A DNA stretch of 64,000 bases from contig NZ_RARB01000005.1 of assembly GCF_003612015.1 (NCBI RefSeq), positions 310,001 to 374,000 of the forward strand. Direction: 5' to 3'. Positions 17,212 to 25,672 of the stretch are shown here, piece after piece; the stretch's first letter is position 1, and each line of letters begins with the position of its first letter. The DNA is from Pantoea piersonii (lineage in GTDB: Bacteria > Pseudomonadota > Gammaproteobacteria > Enterobacterales > Enterobacteriaceae). The translations under genes and the position numbers were made by a program. The notes under the pieces were generated by a model, which was not told the origin of the DNA, made no database searches, and saw only the letters and a program-made list of their open reading frames with translations.

Positions 17212-17768
17212 GCCACTCCTCGGGCGTTTTTCAAAAAGTCGGCGAAGCGATCGAGCGCCAGCTTACGCATGGAGATCTCGTTTTTAAGCTCGCCCATTTC
17301 AGCGAAGGTCTGGTTATAGCCTTCCGGGATAAAAACGCAGTCCCACTGAAACTCGCGCGGCCCGGCGGGCTTAGCTGCGATAGTGCCGCGTACTTCGCCA
17401 TGAAACTGATACATTTTGCGTCCGTCGCAGTAGCCCAGCACGGTTTTCGCCGTCACCGCCTGGCTGTCCAGCCCCTGCACCAGCTTGGCGAAACGTTCAG
17501 CCTCTAGCCGGTTCCAGAAGATGCGCGTCAGGCCGGCGGGCAAACCGTTCAGTCCGTCGAGATAGAGCCCGGTGTGTTCGACAAAGAGCGGACGTCCGAT
17601 AATGGAAAACGCCTTGGTCAGCTTGTCGCGGACCAGTTCAAGTTCGTTTTCCGTCTGGATTTCTTCGATACGGCGCGCGATGGGCAGTACGTCGACGCCG
17701 ACCGGTTCGAGGATTTTGCGTACCTCGGTCAGCTTATGCTCATGGGCTGACAGAAAGCGGATTTTCAT
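17208..17768 (-). CDS. HAM1/RdgB-like nucleotide-binding protein (KomB-like sensor)
   Basis: 186 residues of the HAM1/ITPase fold, by comparison with E. coli RdgB: FLSAHEHKLTEVRKIL at the start, EEIQTE at 35-40, the VEHTGLYLDGLNGLPAG loop at 63-79, QWDCVFIPEG at 141-150 and ELKNEISMR at 160-168. The catalytic Asp-Asp before SGL in RdgB (D68-D69) is Glu64-His65 here, and the SHR base-recognition motif is SMR. Pyrophosphatase activity is therefore probably lost or altered while purine nucleotide binding may persist. It is first in a two-gene operon with the SIR2 gene. A role as sensor of (d)ITP-like nucleotides is inferred from Kongming systems. Confidence 0.8.
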   Translation of the reverse strand: MKIRFLSAHEHKLTEVRKILEPVGVDVLPIARRIEEIQTENELELVRDKLTKAFSIIGRPLFVEHTGLYLDGLNGLPAGLTRIFWNRLEAERFAKLVQGLDSQAVTAKTVLGYCDGRKMYQFHGEVRGTIAAKPAGPREFQWDCVFIPEGYNQTFAEMGELKNEISMRKLALDRFADFLKNARGVA

Positions 17769-18019
17769 TTCAAACCTTTAAAATTATTATGGTTTTATCA
17801 GGAGCGCAGGAAAATTTGTTCCTGCCTGTTATCCTGTTTTTTGCTGCTCCACGTAAAAAGACGTGGCTGATGGAGTAGAGTCTAGCTGACGCAAAGAAGG
17901 GACTAAAAGAATTATACTGCTGGCAGCGAATGGCGCGCAAAGGCCGCTGCCCCACCTTTTGCGTTTCCCAACCTGTTTTTACCCGCTTCAGTTAGTCGGT
18001 TGAGGCAGGCGGTAAAAGA
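17769..18019. other. promoter region of the HAM1-SIR2 module
   Basis: On the minus strand AAAGG stands just before the HAM1-like ATG and CATAATAAT upstream of it resembles a -10. A 6-bp hairpin CCACGT/ACGTGG lies at 17850-17867. There is no third module gene: no frame of useful length is open on the minus strand here. Confidence 0.5.
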
Positions 18020-18270
18020 TTCGGTTTTGAACCCCGGCTTGCCGTTGGCGTTTCGCCGCGCTTTCACTGTTTCGAGATGTTTTCCGCTGTTAAGCCGGGG
18101 TCGTCATTGTAAAAAATCCAGTCTGAACCATCAGGATGCTCGCCTGCAGCAATGAAATTATCCAGCAGCCTCGCCTGGTATGTTTCACTGCCTTCAGCGC
18201 TGAAAATTTCGCTCACCCGCTGGGTGAACGCACCTTCTGTGTAATCCTGGAAATTTCACTTAAGTTCCAT
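18020..18270 (-). pseudogene. broken colicin/pyocin DNase-type immunity gene (Im family)
   Basis: Minus-strand translation from the ATG at 18270 reads MELK, a TGA stop at codon 5, then an open stretch beginning NFQDYTEGAFTQRVSEIF and containing LLDNFIAAGEHPDGSDWIFY. It then meets a second stop; a shifted frame continues as RRNANGKPGFK. These pieces are the Im-protein landmarks (MELK...DYTE, EHPxGSDxIFY, RxANGKPGFK) in the right order. With an early nonsense codon and a late frameshift it cannot give a normal immunity protein. No colicin/pyocin gene is adjacent, so it is an orphan relic. The ATG lies next to an imperfect inverted repeat (18246-18302). Confidence 0.8.
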
Positions 18271-18302
18271 CCTGCCTGACTTATTTAAGTGAATTTCAAA
18301 GG
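18246..18302. repeat. imperfect inverted repeat at the start of the immunity relic
   Basis: Arms 18246-18263 and 18285-18302 match at 14 of 18 positions (core TTAAGTGAATTTC against its complement with one extra T), with a 21-nt loop. The left arm includes codons 3-9 of the relic. Confidence 0.4.
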
Positions 18303-18683
18303 ATAGAAGACAGCCTGCCCGTTTAGCCCCCGTCAGGCAGGGAGAGACGCCAGTTTTCATACGGCTGCGATGTTAATGATAAAACGCGTTTCAGAAAAAA
18401 GATGGCAGCGGACGCTTGCAAAAAGAACTCGTGCTGCAGCCGATCGAAAGCAACGCTATTTCTGACAATTATTCGCTATTATTCTTCACAACAGAGTTCT
18501 TGATCATAAAGCATGTTTTAAATTAACAAAGTCAGCCATGCTGCCAAACAAAAATAAAACGTCACCACAGTAAACCGTGCAGCAGGGGAAGGCTCATTGA
18601 GCTTATATTTAAGCTCATCTGGATATAATTTTTTTGAAATAGGCTTATGTCTTCCTGTCAGATTGCAACTCAAGGTCTCTTTA
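18303..18683. other. AT-rich intergenic region
   Basis: About 380 bp with no supportable gene; presumably it carries the promoter of the DUF4156 lipoprotein gene. Confidence 0.4.
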
Positions 18684-19037
18684 ATGAAAAAGTTATTGCT
18701 ACTCCTTCCATTATTCCTTACTGCCTGTAGCGCAAATCATCTGGATGCAAACGCGCAAAATGTCAGAGTCATGAATGGCGATCCAAAAGGTGACTGTACT
18801 TTCTTAGGCACGGTTACTGGCGATCAAGATAATTTTCTTACCGGAGGATGGACATCGAATGCAAATCTGGAAACGGGCGCGTTGAACTCACTGCGTAACC
18901 AGACAGCAAAACTGGGCGGCAACACCGTTTCATTAATTACCAACCGCGCTGGCACCAGCGGCTACTATGACGGTTCAGGCGGCGGTTCTCAGGAGACGAA
19001 TGTCGTGATTACCGGGGGAGCATGGCGCTGTAATTAA
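18684..19037 (+). CDS. DUF4156 lipoprotein (YjeI-like)
   Basis: 117 residues from MKKLLLLLPLFLTACSAN. The open frame extends 29 codons upstream, but the lipoprotein signal fixes this start, and AAGG lies before it. Lipobox LTAC gives Cys15. The mature part (NVRVMNGDPKGDCTFLGTVTG, GGWTSNANLETGALNSLRNQTAKLGGNTV) matches the DUF4156 pattern of E. coli YjeI. Serine after the lipid cysteine suggests outer-membrane sorting. Function is unknown. Confidence 0.85.
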   Translation: MKKLLLLLPLFLTACSANHLDANAQNVRVMNGDPKGDCTFLGTVTGDQDNFLTGGWTSNANLETGALNSLRNQTAKLGGNTVSLITNRAGTSGYYDGSGGGSQETNVVITGGAWRCN

Positions 19038-19105
19038 TTTTAGCAAGGCGTTCCGATGGGATCAGGATAGAGTAGAAGAAAGGCAAAACATGCCAAGGCG
19101 GAAAT

Positions 19106-19465
19106 ATGTCCTACAAATGTTTTATCACGCTTCTCTCTATAAGCGCCCTAATATTAAGCCTGGTAATCATGCCAAAAGTGCTGAAATCAGTGCGAAGCAA
19201 CCCTGAAATTGAACGACTGGTTAAAGCACCGAACGCTACCTTTCGTCTGTTTAGCGAATGTAAAAAGCATGTAGCGGATGCAGAACGGTGCTATAACGCC
19301 TATAGCGCAGCCGTATACCTGGCTAATCTCAATGATTGCACCCCGTCTGGCATCGAACTTAAGCGAAAATTTAAAGGGCTGGTGGAGCACGCGAAGGCAC
19401 GCGACATTGAGGATGAAATAAATAAACAGTGTCGGCCGATCTCTTTTTCCCAGCCAAACGCTTAA
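19106..19465 (+). CDS. hypothetical membrane-anchored or exported protein
   Basis: 119 residues with AAGGCGG before the ATG. An N-terminal hydrophobic segment (CFITLLSISALILSLVIMP, about 5-23) acts as anchor or uncleaved signal. It is followed by a mainly helical domain with four cysteines (SECKKHVADAERCYNAY, NDCTPSG and INKQC) that could form two periplasmic disulphides. No family recognised. It lies 68 bp after the lipoprotein gene and may be co-transcribed with it. Confidence 0.6.
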   Translation: MSYKCFITLLSISALILSLVIMPKVLKSVRSNPEIERLVKAPNATFRLFSECKKHVADAERCYNAYSAAVYLANLNDCTPSGIELKRKFKGLVEHAKARDIEDEINKQCRPISFSQPNA

Positions 19466-19682
19466 CCACGAGTTCGCCTGTTAAGGAGCAACGCGCTATT
19501 ATTGCTGGCGTTTCCTGATTATTCGGATTTTCATGAAAGTCAGGCGAATGGATATGGCATCGCGTCTGCTGCACATCTCCCGACAATAAATCAGCGCATT
19601 GTATTGATAAAGGTCAATACAGTACTCAGCAAGTCATGTAAATTATGCCGCGCGTTAGCAACGTAGCGCCAGACTCTATGGT

Positions 19683-19973
19683 ATGATTACTTTTAATTTT
19701 ATTATTACCAGGACGCCATTTATGCTCAACGACGGCTCAAAAAGTTTAACAGAAAAAAAGTTCTGCCTTTTCAGCCGTTACCGGTTGAGGACGGGAACAG
19801 GTATTGTCCTGATGGCCATTGTCGGCGTCTTTTTTATCATGCAGCAGCGCCAGTTTGTTCAGGCCTTCGATACCGGGACCTGTGTGATAAACGCCAACGC
19901 GACGGATATAGATATTTTCCTTAAACATATTCTCCATGTTATGTATCGTTTGATTTTCAAAGTCTGTGAGTAA
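19683..19973 (+). CDS. small hypothetical protein with one membrane segment (doubtful)
   Basis: 96 codons. After a Lys/Arg-rich stretch (SLTEKKFCLFSRYRLRTGTG) comes a hydrophobic helix (IVLMAIVGVFFIMQQ), the look of a truncated sensor or chemoreceptor N-terminus. The likely start is the second Met (MLNDGSKS, 19722). An 84-codon frame on the opposite strand overlaps it and neither is well supported, so this may be a gene fragment. Confidence 0.3.
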   Translation: MITFNFIITRTPFMLNDGSKSLTEKKFCLFSRYRLRTGTGIVLMAIVGVFFIMQQRQFVQAFDTGTCVINANATDIDIFLKHILHVMYRLIFKVCE

Positions 19974-20174
19974 ATCGTTTACATCAGAAGCGTCCATCAC
20001 GCACTGTTCGCAAAGTGATGCCCTGATTATTAAAGTAAATAACCTGCACTGCAGGTTTGCATTCCCGCCGCCTTTTGCAATCTGCCCCCTTTTTGCTGCG
20101 CTTCCTGCAACCGGCGACTGAGCAGAAACGGATGCGGGAGTTAACCAAAGCCCCTCTCCCTGTTGCAGACAGCG

Positions 20175-21071
20175 TCAGTAAACAATTCCAGCCGGATTCA
20201 CCTGCGACGTTTCTATCGCCTCATTCTGCTCACCCCAGCGCTTCAGCACCTGCTGATACTGCCCGCCTTTCATGGTGCCGTTCAACGCCGTCTGCAGTGC
20301 CGCCGCCAGACCGTTGCCTTTTTTGGTTGTCACCGCCACCCAGGATCGCACCGGCCCATAGCCGACAATCTTCATATCGCTGCGCGAAGCCACCTTCCAG
20401 GCGGCCATCGACTGCGGCCCAAACAGCGCGTCGGCACGCCCTGAGAGCAGCGTTAGCGTTGCCGCCGCCTCGTCAGTGAGATAAACCGGCGTCACCGGCT
20501 TTAATCCTTTCGCGCGGTTCTGCTCATCCCAGCCGAGCAGAATACGCTCCTGATTCGTGCCGGAGCCGACAATAATCCGCAGCCCTGCGATATCCTCCGC
20601 TTTGTTAATGGCGCTGATGGCGCTATTTGCCTTTACCAGAAACGCATGACCATCGGCGCGGTAGGTAGCGAAGTCAAACTTCTTCTTGCGCTCTTCCGTC
20701 ACCGCGATATTAAACAGCGCGATGTCATAGCGTCCGGCCGTTACGCCGAGCGGCCAGTCCTCCCACGAGGCGGGCACCAGGCGCAGCTTCAGCCCAAGAC
20801 TATCCGCCAGCAGCCGGGCAAAATCGGCGTCGCTGCCGATGCGCGTTTTATTGTCGCTCGCCAGCAGCCCAAGCGGCGGCGAGTTGTTGCTGGTGGTCGC
20901 CACGGTCAGATAGCCCGGCTCGATAAAATGGAAGCCCTGCGGGATTTTGTTTATCGCCTCTGGGTTCATCGGCGCGTCAATCGGCGTCTCATTTTTCGTG
21001 GCGTCGAGCGGTTCCGCCAGCGCAGGCTGGCCCGCGCCGAGCAGCAGCGCGGCGAGTAAAAAACGTTTCAT
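20175..21071 (-). CDS. amino-acid-type ABC transporter substrate-binding protein (SBP 1)
   Basis: 298 residues from MKRFLLAALL; 16 codons upstream are open but precede the signal peptide (about 1-19, PALA). A family-3 periplasmic binding protein: GYLTVATTSNNSPPLGLLASDNKTRIGSDADFARLLADSLG is the first-lobe ligand segment, ASWEDWPLGVTAGRYDIALFNIAVTEERKKKFDFATY the hinge. Last gene of the eight-gene minus-strand operon. It is a paralogue of the SBP at 23322. Two binding proteins with one permease/ATPase mirror YtmJ/YtmK in the B. subtilis ytm operon, so an S-alkylcysteine-like ligand is inferred. Confidence 0.85.
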   Translation of the reverse strand: MKRFLLAALLLGAGQPALAEPLDATKNETPIDAPMNPEAINKIPQGFHFIEPGYLTVATTSNNSPPLGLLASDNKTRIGSDADFARLLADSLGLKLRLVPASWEDWPLGVTAGRYDIALFNIAVTEERKKKFDFATYRADGHAFLVKANSAISAINKAEDIAGLRIIVGSGTNQERILLGWDEQNRAKGLKPVTPVYLTDEAAATLTLLSGRADALFGPQSMAAWKVASRSDMKIVGYGPVRSWVAVTTKKGNGLAAALQTALNGTMKGGQYQQVLKRWGEQNEAIETSQVNPAGIVY

Positions 21072-21081
21072 CTTGTTTGCC

Positions 21082-21876
21082 CTATAACACGCGCGCCAGG
21101 AAGCGGCGCGTGCGCTCATGGCGCGGATTATTCAGCACCTGCGTCGCGCTGCCCTGTTCGACGATTTTGCCATCTACCATAAACACGACGTTATCCGCCA
21201 CTTCGCGCGCGAAGCCGATTTCATGCGTCACAATCACCAGCGTGGTGCCCGATTGCGCCAGCTTTTTAATCACGTCGAGCACTTCGCCGACCAGTTCTGG
21301 ATCGAGCGCCGACGTCGGTTCGTCAAACAGCATGACGCGCGGGTTAAGCATCAGGGCCCGCGCAATAGCGATACGCTGCTGCTGGCCGCCGGACAAATGA
21401 CGCGGCCAGGCGTCGGCTTTATGGCGCAGCCCGACAATGTCCAGCAGCTCGCCCGCGCGCGTAACGGCGTCGCGCTTCGAGAGCTGGCGATGCGCGACAG
21501 GCGCCTCGATAAGGTTTTGCAGCACCGTCAGATGCGGAAACAGATTAAAGTTCTGGAACACGTAGCCGACGTTAATGCGCTGGCGCAAAATCGCCTTCTC
21601 CTTGAGCTCATAAAGTTTGTCGCCGCGCCGATGGTAGCCGATATAGTCACCGTCGATTTGAATAAATCCCTCATCGACGCGCTCCAGATGATTAAGCGTA
21701 CGCAGCAATGTCGATTTGCCGGAGCCGGACGGGCCGACAATCACCGTTACCGAACCGGGATCCAGCTCAAGCGAGACGTTATCCAGCGCCTTATGGCGTC
21801 CGTAGCTTTTGCTGACGCCGGTGATGCTGATGGCACCGGCGGTATGCGCCTTACGGTAATCAATGGCTTCGGACAT
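21082..21876 (-). CDS. amino-acid ABC transporter ATP-binding protein
   Basis: 264 residues from MSEAIDYRK; the ribosome site GAGGAG lies inside the alternative five-codon extension to 21891, which rules that out. Walker A GPSGSGKST at 48-56, Q-loop FQNFN at 106-110, LSGGQ signature at 160-164, Walker B VMLFDE at 180-185 and switch histidine in THE are complete. Polar-amino-acid (GlnQ/HisP) class. It energises the permease encoded just upstream, with which it overlaps by 17 bp. Confidence 0.92.
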   Translation of the reverse strand: MSEAIDYRKAHTAGAISITGVSKSYGRHKALDNVSLELDPGSVTVIVGPSGSGKSTLLRTLNHLERVDEGFIQIDGDYIGYHRRGDKLYELKEKAILRQRINVGYVFQNFNLFPHLTVLQNLIEAPVAHRQLSKRDAVTRAGELLDIVGLRHKADAWPRHLSGGQQQRIAIARALMLNPRVMLFDEPTSALDPELVGEVLDVIKKLAQSGTTLVIVTHEIGFAREVADNVVFMVDGKIVEQGSATQVLNNPRHERTRRFLARVL

Positions 21877-22789
21877 GGCTAATCTCCTCATTTACGGCGA
21901 CGGGGTTCAGGCGGCTGCGCCACTGGCGCCAGCGCGAAGGTTGCGCATCGCGGGTTACGCTGCGCGCCAGCCAGCGCTCGACGCCGTGCTGGATCACCGA
22001 CAGCACCGTAGTGATAATCAGATACCAGGCGGCGCCCACCATCAGCAGCGGAATAACCTCCTGATTGCGGTTGTAGATCATCTGGATGGTGTAAAAAAGT
22101 TCCGGCATCGCCAGCACGTAAACCATCGCCGTGCCTTTAGCGAGGCTGATGATCTCGTTAAAGGCGGTGGGAATAATGGCGCGCAGCGCCTGCGGCAAAA
22201 TAATGCGGAAGGTACGGCGCGTCGCGGAGAGGCCGAGCGCCGAGGCAGCCTCTGTCTGTCCATGATCGACGCCGAGAAAGCCGCCGCGAATGATCTCCGC
22301 GCTGTAAGCCGCCTGCACCAGCGTCAGGCCGATCACCGCCGCCGGAAACTGCCCCAGCACGTTAATGGTCTGGAAATGTCCCCAGGCCAGCGCGGTAAAA
22401 GGGATGCCAAATGACAGCGTGTCGTAGAGATAGGAAAAGTTATAAAGAATAATCAGCACCACAATCAGCGGCAGCGAGCGGAACAGCCAGATGTAGCCCC
22501 AGGCCAGGCCGCTGAGCAGCCATGACGAAGAGAGGCGCGCCAGCGCCAGCACGCCGCCGAAAATCAGGCTGAACAGGGTGCCGAGCAGCGTCAGCAGCAG
22601 CGTCTGCCCCAGACCGTGCAGGATCACCGGGTCGAAGAACCAGCGGGCGAATACGCCCCACTCCCAGCGTGGGTTAAGCGCTACCGACTCGGTTACGCCA
22701 GCCAGAATAAACAGGGCGACAAGCGCCCCCAGGGTGCGGGCCGGATAACGCGCCGGCACCACTTTTAACTGTTGATGATCGCCGTTCAT
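21860..22789 (-). CDS. amino-acid ABC transporter permease
   Basis: 309 residues with about five or six membrane helices. HGLGQTLLLTLLGTLFSLIFG opens the polar-amino-acid permease domain. The EAA-type cytoplasmic loop GQTEAASALGLSATRRTFRIILPQALRAIIP at about 178-208 is the contact for the ATPase. Only one permease gene is present, so it probably acts as a homodimer, whereas the B. subtilis ytm operon has two. It starts 9 bp after the GNAT gene. Confidence 0.9.
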   Translation of the reverse strand: MNGDHQQLKVVPARYPARTLGALVALFILAGVTESVALNPRWEWGVFARWFFDPVILHGLGQTLLLTLLGTLFSLIFGGVLALARLSSSWLLSGLAWGYIWLFRSLPLIVVLIILYNFSYLYDTLSFGIPFTALAWGHFQTINVLGQFPAAVIGLTLVQAAYSAEIIRGGFLGVDHGQTEAASALGLSATRRTFRIILPQALRAIIPTAFNEIISLAKGTAMVYVLAMPELFYTIQMIYNRNQEVIPLLMVGAAWYLIITTVLSVIQHGVERWLARSVTRDAQPSRWRQWRSRLNPVAVNEEISHVRSH

Positions 22790-22798
22790 TTTCGCTCC

Positions 22799-23311
22799 TT
22801 AACTCGCCTGGGCGACGCCGTTGACGTCGATAACTTTGGTAAAACGCAGACGGCCGTCGTAGGGCGGTTGCCCGTAGCGCTCCAGATCGCCGCTGGGGTC
22901 AAACTGTGGCTGGTAGCCGTGCGCGCGATAGAGACGCACCGCTTCCGGCTGACGAAAGCCGGTGGTGAGGTAGAGACGCCGGTAGCCCGCGCGCCGCGCA
23001 CGCCGCTCCAGCTCCTGCACCACTTGCAGCGCCAGCCCCTGACGGCGCAGATCGCCGCGCGTCCAGATACGCTTCAGTTCGGCGGTCTCTGCGTCAAAGG
23101 GCTTATAGGCGCCCATGGCGATAATCTCGCCGTTGCGCTCCAGCACGATAAACAGGCCATGCGGCGGCAGATACCATTCGGTCTTCTCCACTTCCTGGCT
23201 ACTGCGGAAAAAGTCGCCGTAGCGCGAGGCGTAAAAGGCGAAAAGTCCGCTTAAAATCGGCTGCAGCTCAGGTGCTTCCGGCGACACCTCGCGAAAAGTT
23301 AGCTGGCTCAT
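22799..23311 (-). CDS. GNAT-family N-acetyltransferase
   Basis: 170 residues, a single GNAT domain. The acetyl-CoA pyrophosphate loop is RRQGLALQ at 89-96, and LYLTTGFRQPEAVRLYRAHGYQPQ is the usual C-terminal beta-alpha-beta unit. In the B. subtilis ytm/yxe operons the equivalent enzyme (SnaA/YxeL) N-acetylates S-alkylated cysteine before oxidation. Its position between transporter genes and an FMN monooxygenase plus M20 deacylase supports that role here by inference. Confidence 0.85.
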   Translation of the reverse strand: MSQLTFREVSPEAPELQPILSGLFAFYASRYGDFFRSSQEVEKTEWYLPPHGLFIVLERNGEIIAMGAYKPFDAETAELKRIWTRGDLRRQGLALQVVQELERRARRAGYRRLYLTTGFRQPEAVRLYRAHGYQPQFDPSGDLERYGQPPYDGRLRFTKVIDVNGVAQAS

Positions 23312-23321
23312 GCTTCACCTC

Positions 23322-24266
23322 TCAGTCGCCCAGTCCAGGCGGATTGATTTCTGAATGGTCGATCTTCTCCACGCCCTCGCCCCAGCGGTTCAGCACCTTG
23401 AGATAGTCGCCGTTCTGGATCACGCCGTTAAGCGCGGTGCTGATCGGCTCGGCCAGGCCGCTGCCTTTTTTCACCGTAACGGCAATATGCGCCACCTTCG
23501 GCCAGCCGCCGTCGAAACTGCCCACCAGACGCGTTTTGCCGGTCAGCGCCGCCTTCCAGGCGCCGATAACGTTTGGTCCGAAATAAGCGTCAGCACGGCC
23601 CGACTGCAGCGCCAGCGTCTGAGAGGCGTCGTCTTTGGTATAGATCGGAGAGAAAGGTTTCAGTCCCTTCGCCTGATTGGCTTTATCCCATGCCAGCAAT
23701 ACCGCCTCCTGATTGGTGCCGGAGCCGACGATAATGCGCAGTCCGGCAATATCTTCCGGCTTGCCGATCGCCTTGATTTTGCTGTCGGCCTTAACGTAGA
23801 AACCGAGCGTATCGCGGCGGTAAGTCGCGAAATCGAACTTCTCTTTGCGCGCTTTGGTTACGGTGACGTTGGAGATAGCCGCGTCATATTTGCCGGAGGC
23901 GACGCCGAGCGGCCAGTCTTCCCAGGAGGTGGGTACAACGTTGAGCTTCAGGCCAAGACTGTCAGCCACCAGCCGGGCGATATCCACCTCGCTGCCCAGC
24001 AGGGTTTTGTTATCGTCCGAGAAGACCGTCAGCGGCGGCGAATTCTGCGCCGCGACCGCCACGGTAAAGGCGCCCGGCACCACAAAGCGATGGCCCGCGG
24101 GCAACTGCGCCACTGCCTGGTCATTTTTTGCGGTATGAATGGGCGCTTTATTGGCTTCAAGGCTGACGCGCTGGCCGTTGTACGCGACGCTGGTCCCTGC
24201 GGCGTAAGCGGAGCCGACGGCGGTCAGCAGCAGCAGAGCGGCGATGTAAGTTTTATTATTCTGCAT
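23322..24266 (-). CDS. amino-acid-type ABC transporter substrate-binding protein (SBP 2)
   Basis: 314 residues: signal peptide about 1-22 (SAYA), then a family-3 binding fold closely similar to SBP 1 (VAAQNSPPLTVFSDDNKTLLGSEVDIARLVADSLGLKLNVVPTSWEDWPLG; both end with KxLNRWGE or KRWGE plus an IN/VNPxG tail). Duplication inside the operon suggests two related ligands or affinities for the same permease. It starts 13 bp after the monooxygenase stop. Confidence 0.87.
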   Translation of the reverse strand: MQNNKTYIAALLLLTAVGSAYAAGTSVAYNGQRVSLEANKAPIHTAKNDQAVAQLPAGHRFVVPGAFTVAVAAQNSPPLTVFSDDNKTLLGSEVDIARLVADSLGLKLNVVPTSWEDWPLGVASGKYDAAISNVTVTKARKEKFDFATYRRDTLGFYVKADSKIKAIGKPEDIAGLRIIVGSGTNQEAVLLAWDKANQAKGLKPFSPIYTKDDASQTLALQSGRADAYFGPNVIGAWKAALTGKTRLVGSFDGGWPKVAHIAVTVKKGSGLAEPISTALNGVIQNGDYLKVLNRWGEGVEKIDHSEINPPGLGD

Positions 24267-24279
24267 AGCGAAGGTGCTC

Positions 24280-25593
24280 TTATTGTTGTGAGAACTGATT
24301 GACCGGTTCCTTCAGGCCAAAGCTGGCGCGCAGGGTGGTGCCGGGATAGTCGCGTCGCGTCAGACCGCGCGCCTGTAGCACCGGCACCACGCGGTCGACG
24401 AAGCGTTCAAAGGTATCGGGAGTACCGCCCTGAATGATGTAGCCATCGGCGGCGAAGTGCTCGAACCAGTGCTGTAAGCCGTCTGCGACCTGCTCCGGCG
24501 TGCCGTGAAACAGCGGGCGCGGCGTCGCCGCTTCCAGCGCCGCCTGGCGCAGCGTATGGTGGTGTTCGCGCGCCTTGCGTTTGATCTCATCGGTCGTGCT
24601 GCGGAAACTGTTCTGGCCGATATCGCCGATATCCGGGAAAGGCGCATCCAGCGGGTACTGCGAAAAGTCATGGTGATCGAAGAAGCGGCCCAGATAGTTC
24701 AGCGCATCCTGAACAGAGACCAGCGCGGCGGTGGTCTGATACTGCTGCTCCACATCCTCGGCGCTGTCGCCGACGATAACGCTTACGCCCTGAAAGATAT
24801 GCAGATCTTCCGGCTGACGGCCATTGTCCACCAGCTGCCGCTTCACGTCGCGGTAGAACGCCTGCGCCTCTTCCAGCGTCGCCTGATGGGTGAAAATGGC
24901 GTCGGCATGACGCGCTGCCAGCTTTTTGCCATCTTCGGACGCACCCGCCTGGAAAACGATGGGACGCCCCTGCGGCGTGCGCTGAATATTCAGCGGCCCG
25001 GCCACCTGAAAGAAATCACCATGATGGTCGATGGCGTGCAGCTTGCTGGCGTCAAAGAATTTGCCGCTCGCTTTATCGCGTACGAAGGCACCCTCTTCCC
25101 ACGAATCCCACAGCCCTTTCACCACGGTGAGATATTCGTCGGCGATGCGATAGCGCAGCGCATGTTCCGGATGCTGCCTGCGCGAAAAGTTTTTCGCCGA
25201 GCCTTCCAGCGGCGAAGTCACCACGTTCCAGCCCGCCCGGCCGCCGCTCAGGTGATCGAGGCTGGCGAACTGACGCGCGGTAATAAAAGGTTCGCTGTAG
25301 GAGGTCGATACCGTTCCCACCAGCCCCAGATGTTCAGTGACGCCCGCCAGCGCCGACAGCAGCGTCAGCGGCTCGAAGCGGTTCAGGAAATGGGGGATCG
25401 ACTTTTCATTGATATAGAGGCCGTCGGCGACAAACAGAAAATCGAGTTTGCCCTCTTCCGCCTTGCGTGCGATGCGTTTCGCGTAGTCGAAGCTGATACT
25501 GGCATCAGCCTGCGCGGCGGGATGCCGCCAGGCGGACATATTGCCTGATGCGCCATGCAGAATGGTGCCCAGTCGAAGTTCTCTCTTCGTCAT
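24280..25593 (-). CDS. FMN-dependent monooxygenase, NtaA/SnaA/DszA family (YtnJ/YxeK-like)
   Basis: 437 residues from MTKRELRLG, with GAGAGAAC before it; eleven more codons are open upstream. A TIM-barrel bacterial luciferase-like enzyme: AWRHP near the start, [38 protein letters not shown] at about 100-138 and the FMN phosphate segment [32 protein letters not shown] are hallmarks of the NtaA subgroup. It uses FMNH2 from a separate reductase. In ytm/yxe-type pathways this class oxidises the C-S bond of N-acetyl-S-alkylcysteine. Third in transcription order. Confidence 0.88.
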   Translation of the reverse strand: MTKRELRLGTILHGASGNMSAWRHPAAQADASISFDYAKRIARKAEEGKLDFLFVADGLYINEKSIPHFLNRFEPLTLLSALAGVTEHLGLVGTVSTSYSEPFITARQFASLDHLSGGRAGWNVVTSPLEGSAKNFSRRQHPEHALRYRIADEYLTVVKGLWDSWEEGAFVRDKASGKFFDASKLHAIDHHGDFFQVAGPLNIQRTPQGRPIVFQAGASEDGKKLAARHADAIFTHQATLEEAQAFYRDVKRQLVDNGRQPEDLHIFQGVSVIVGDSAEDVEQQYQTTAALVSVQDALNYLGRFFDHHDFSQYPLDAPFPDIGDIGQNSFRSTTDEIKRKAREHHHTLRQAALEAATPRPLFHGTPEQVADGLQHWFEHFAADGYIIQGGTPDTFERFVDRVVPVLQARGLTRRDYPGTTLRASFGLKEPVNQFSQQ

Positions 25594-25672
25594 GATGTTC
25601 TCTCTGTTTTTGTGGCAGCGGTGCATCGCGCGCGGCGGATCGGGCCGCGCGAATGCCGTTCAGTTCAGGGGA

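Noticed and set aside
19746-20000. 84-codon minus-strand frame
   Set aside because: Overlaps the equally doubtful plus-strand frame at 19683; no ribosome site or motif to prefer it.
23355-24302. 315-codon plus-strand frame
   Set aside because: Antisense shadow of the substrate-binding protein gene at 23322.
24505-25548. 347-codon plus-strand frame
   Set aside because: Antisense shadow of the NtaA-type monooxygenase.
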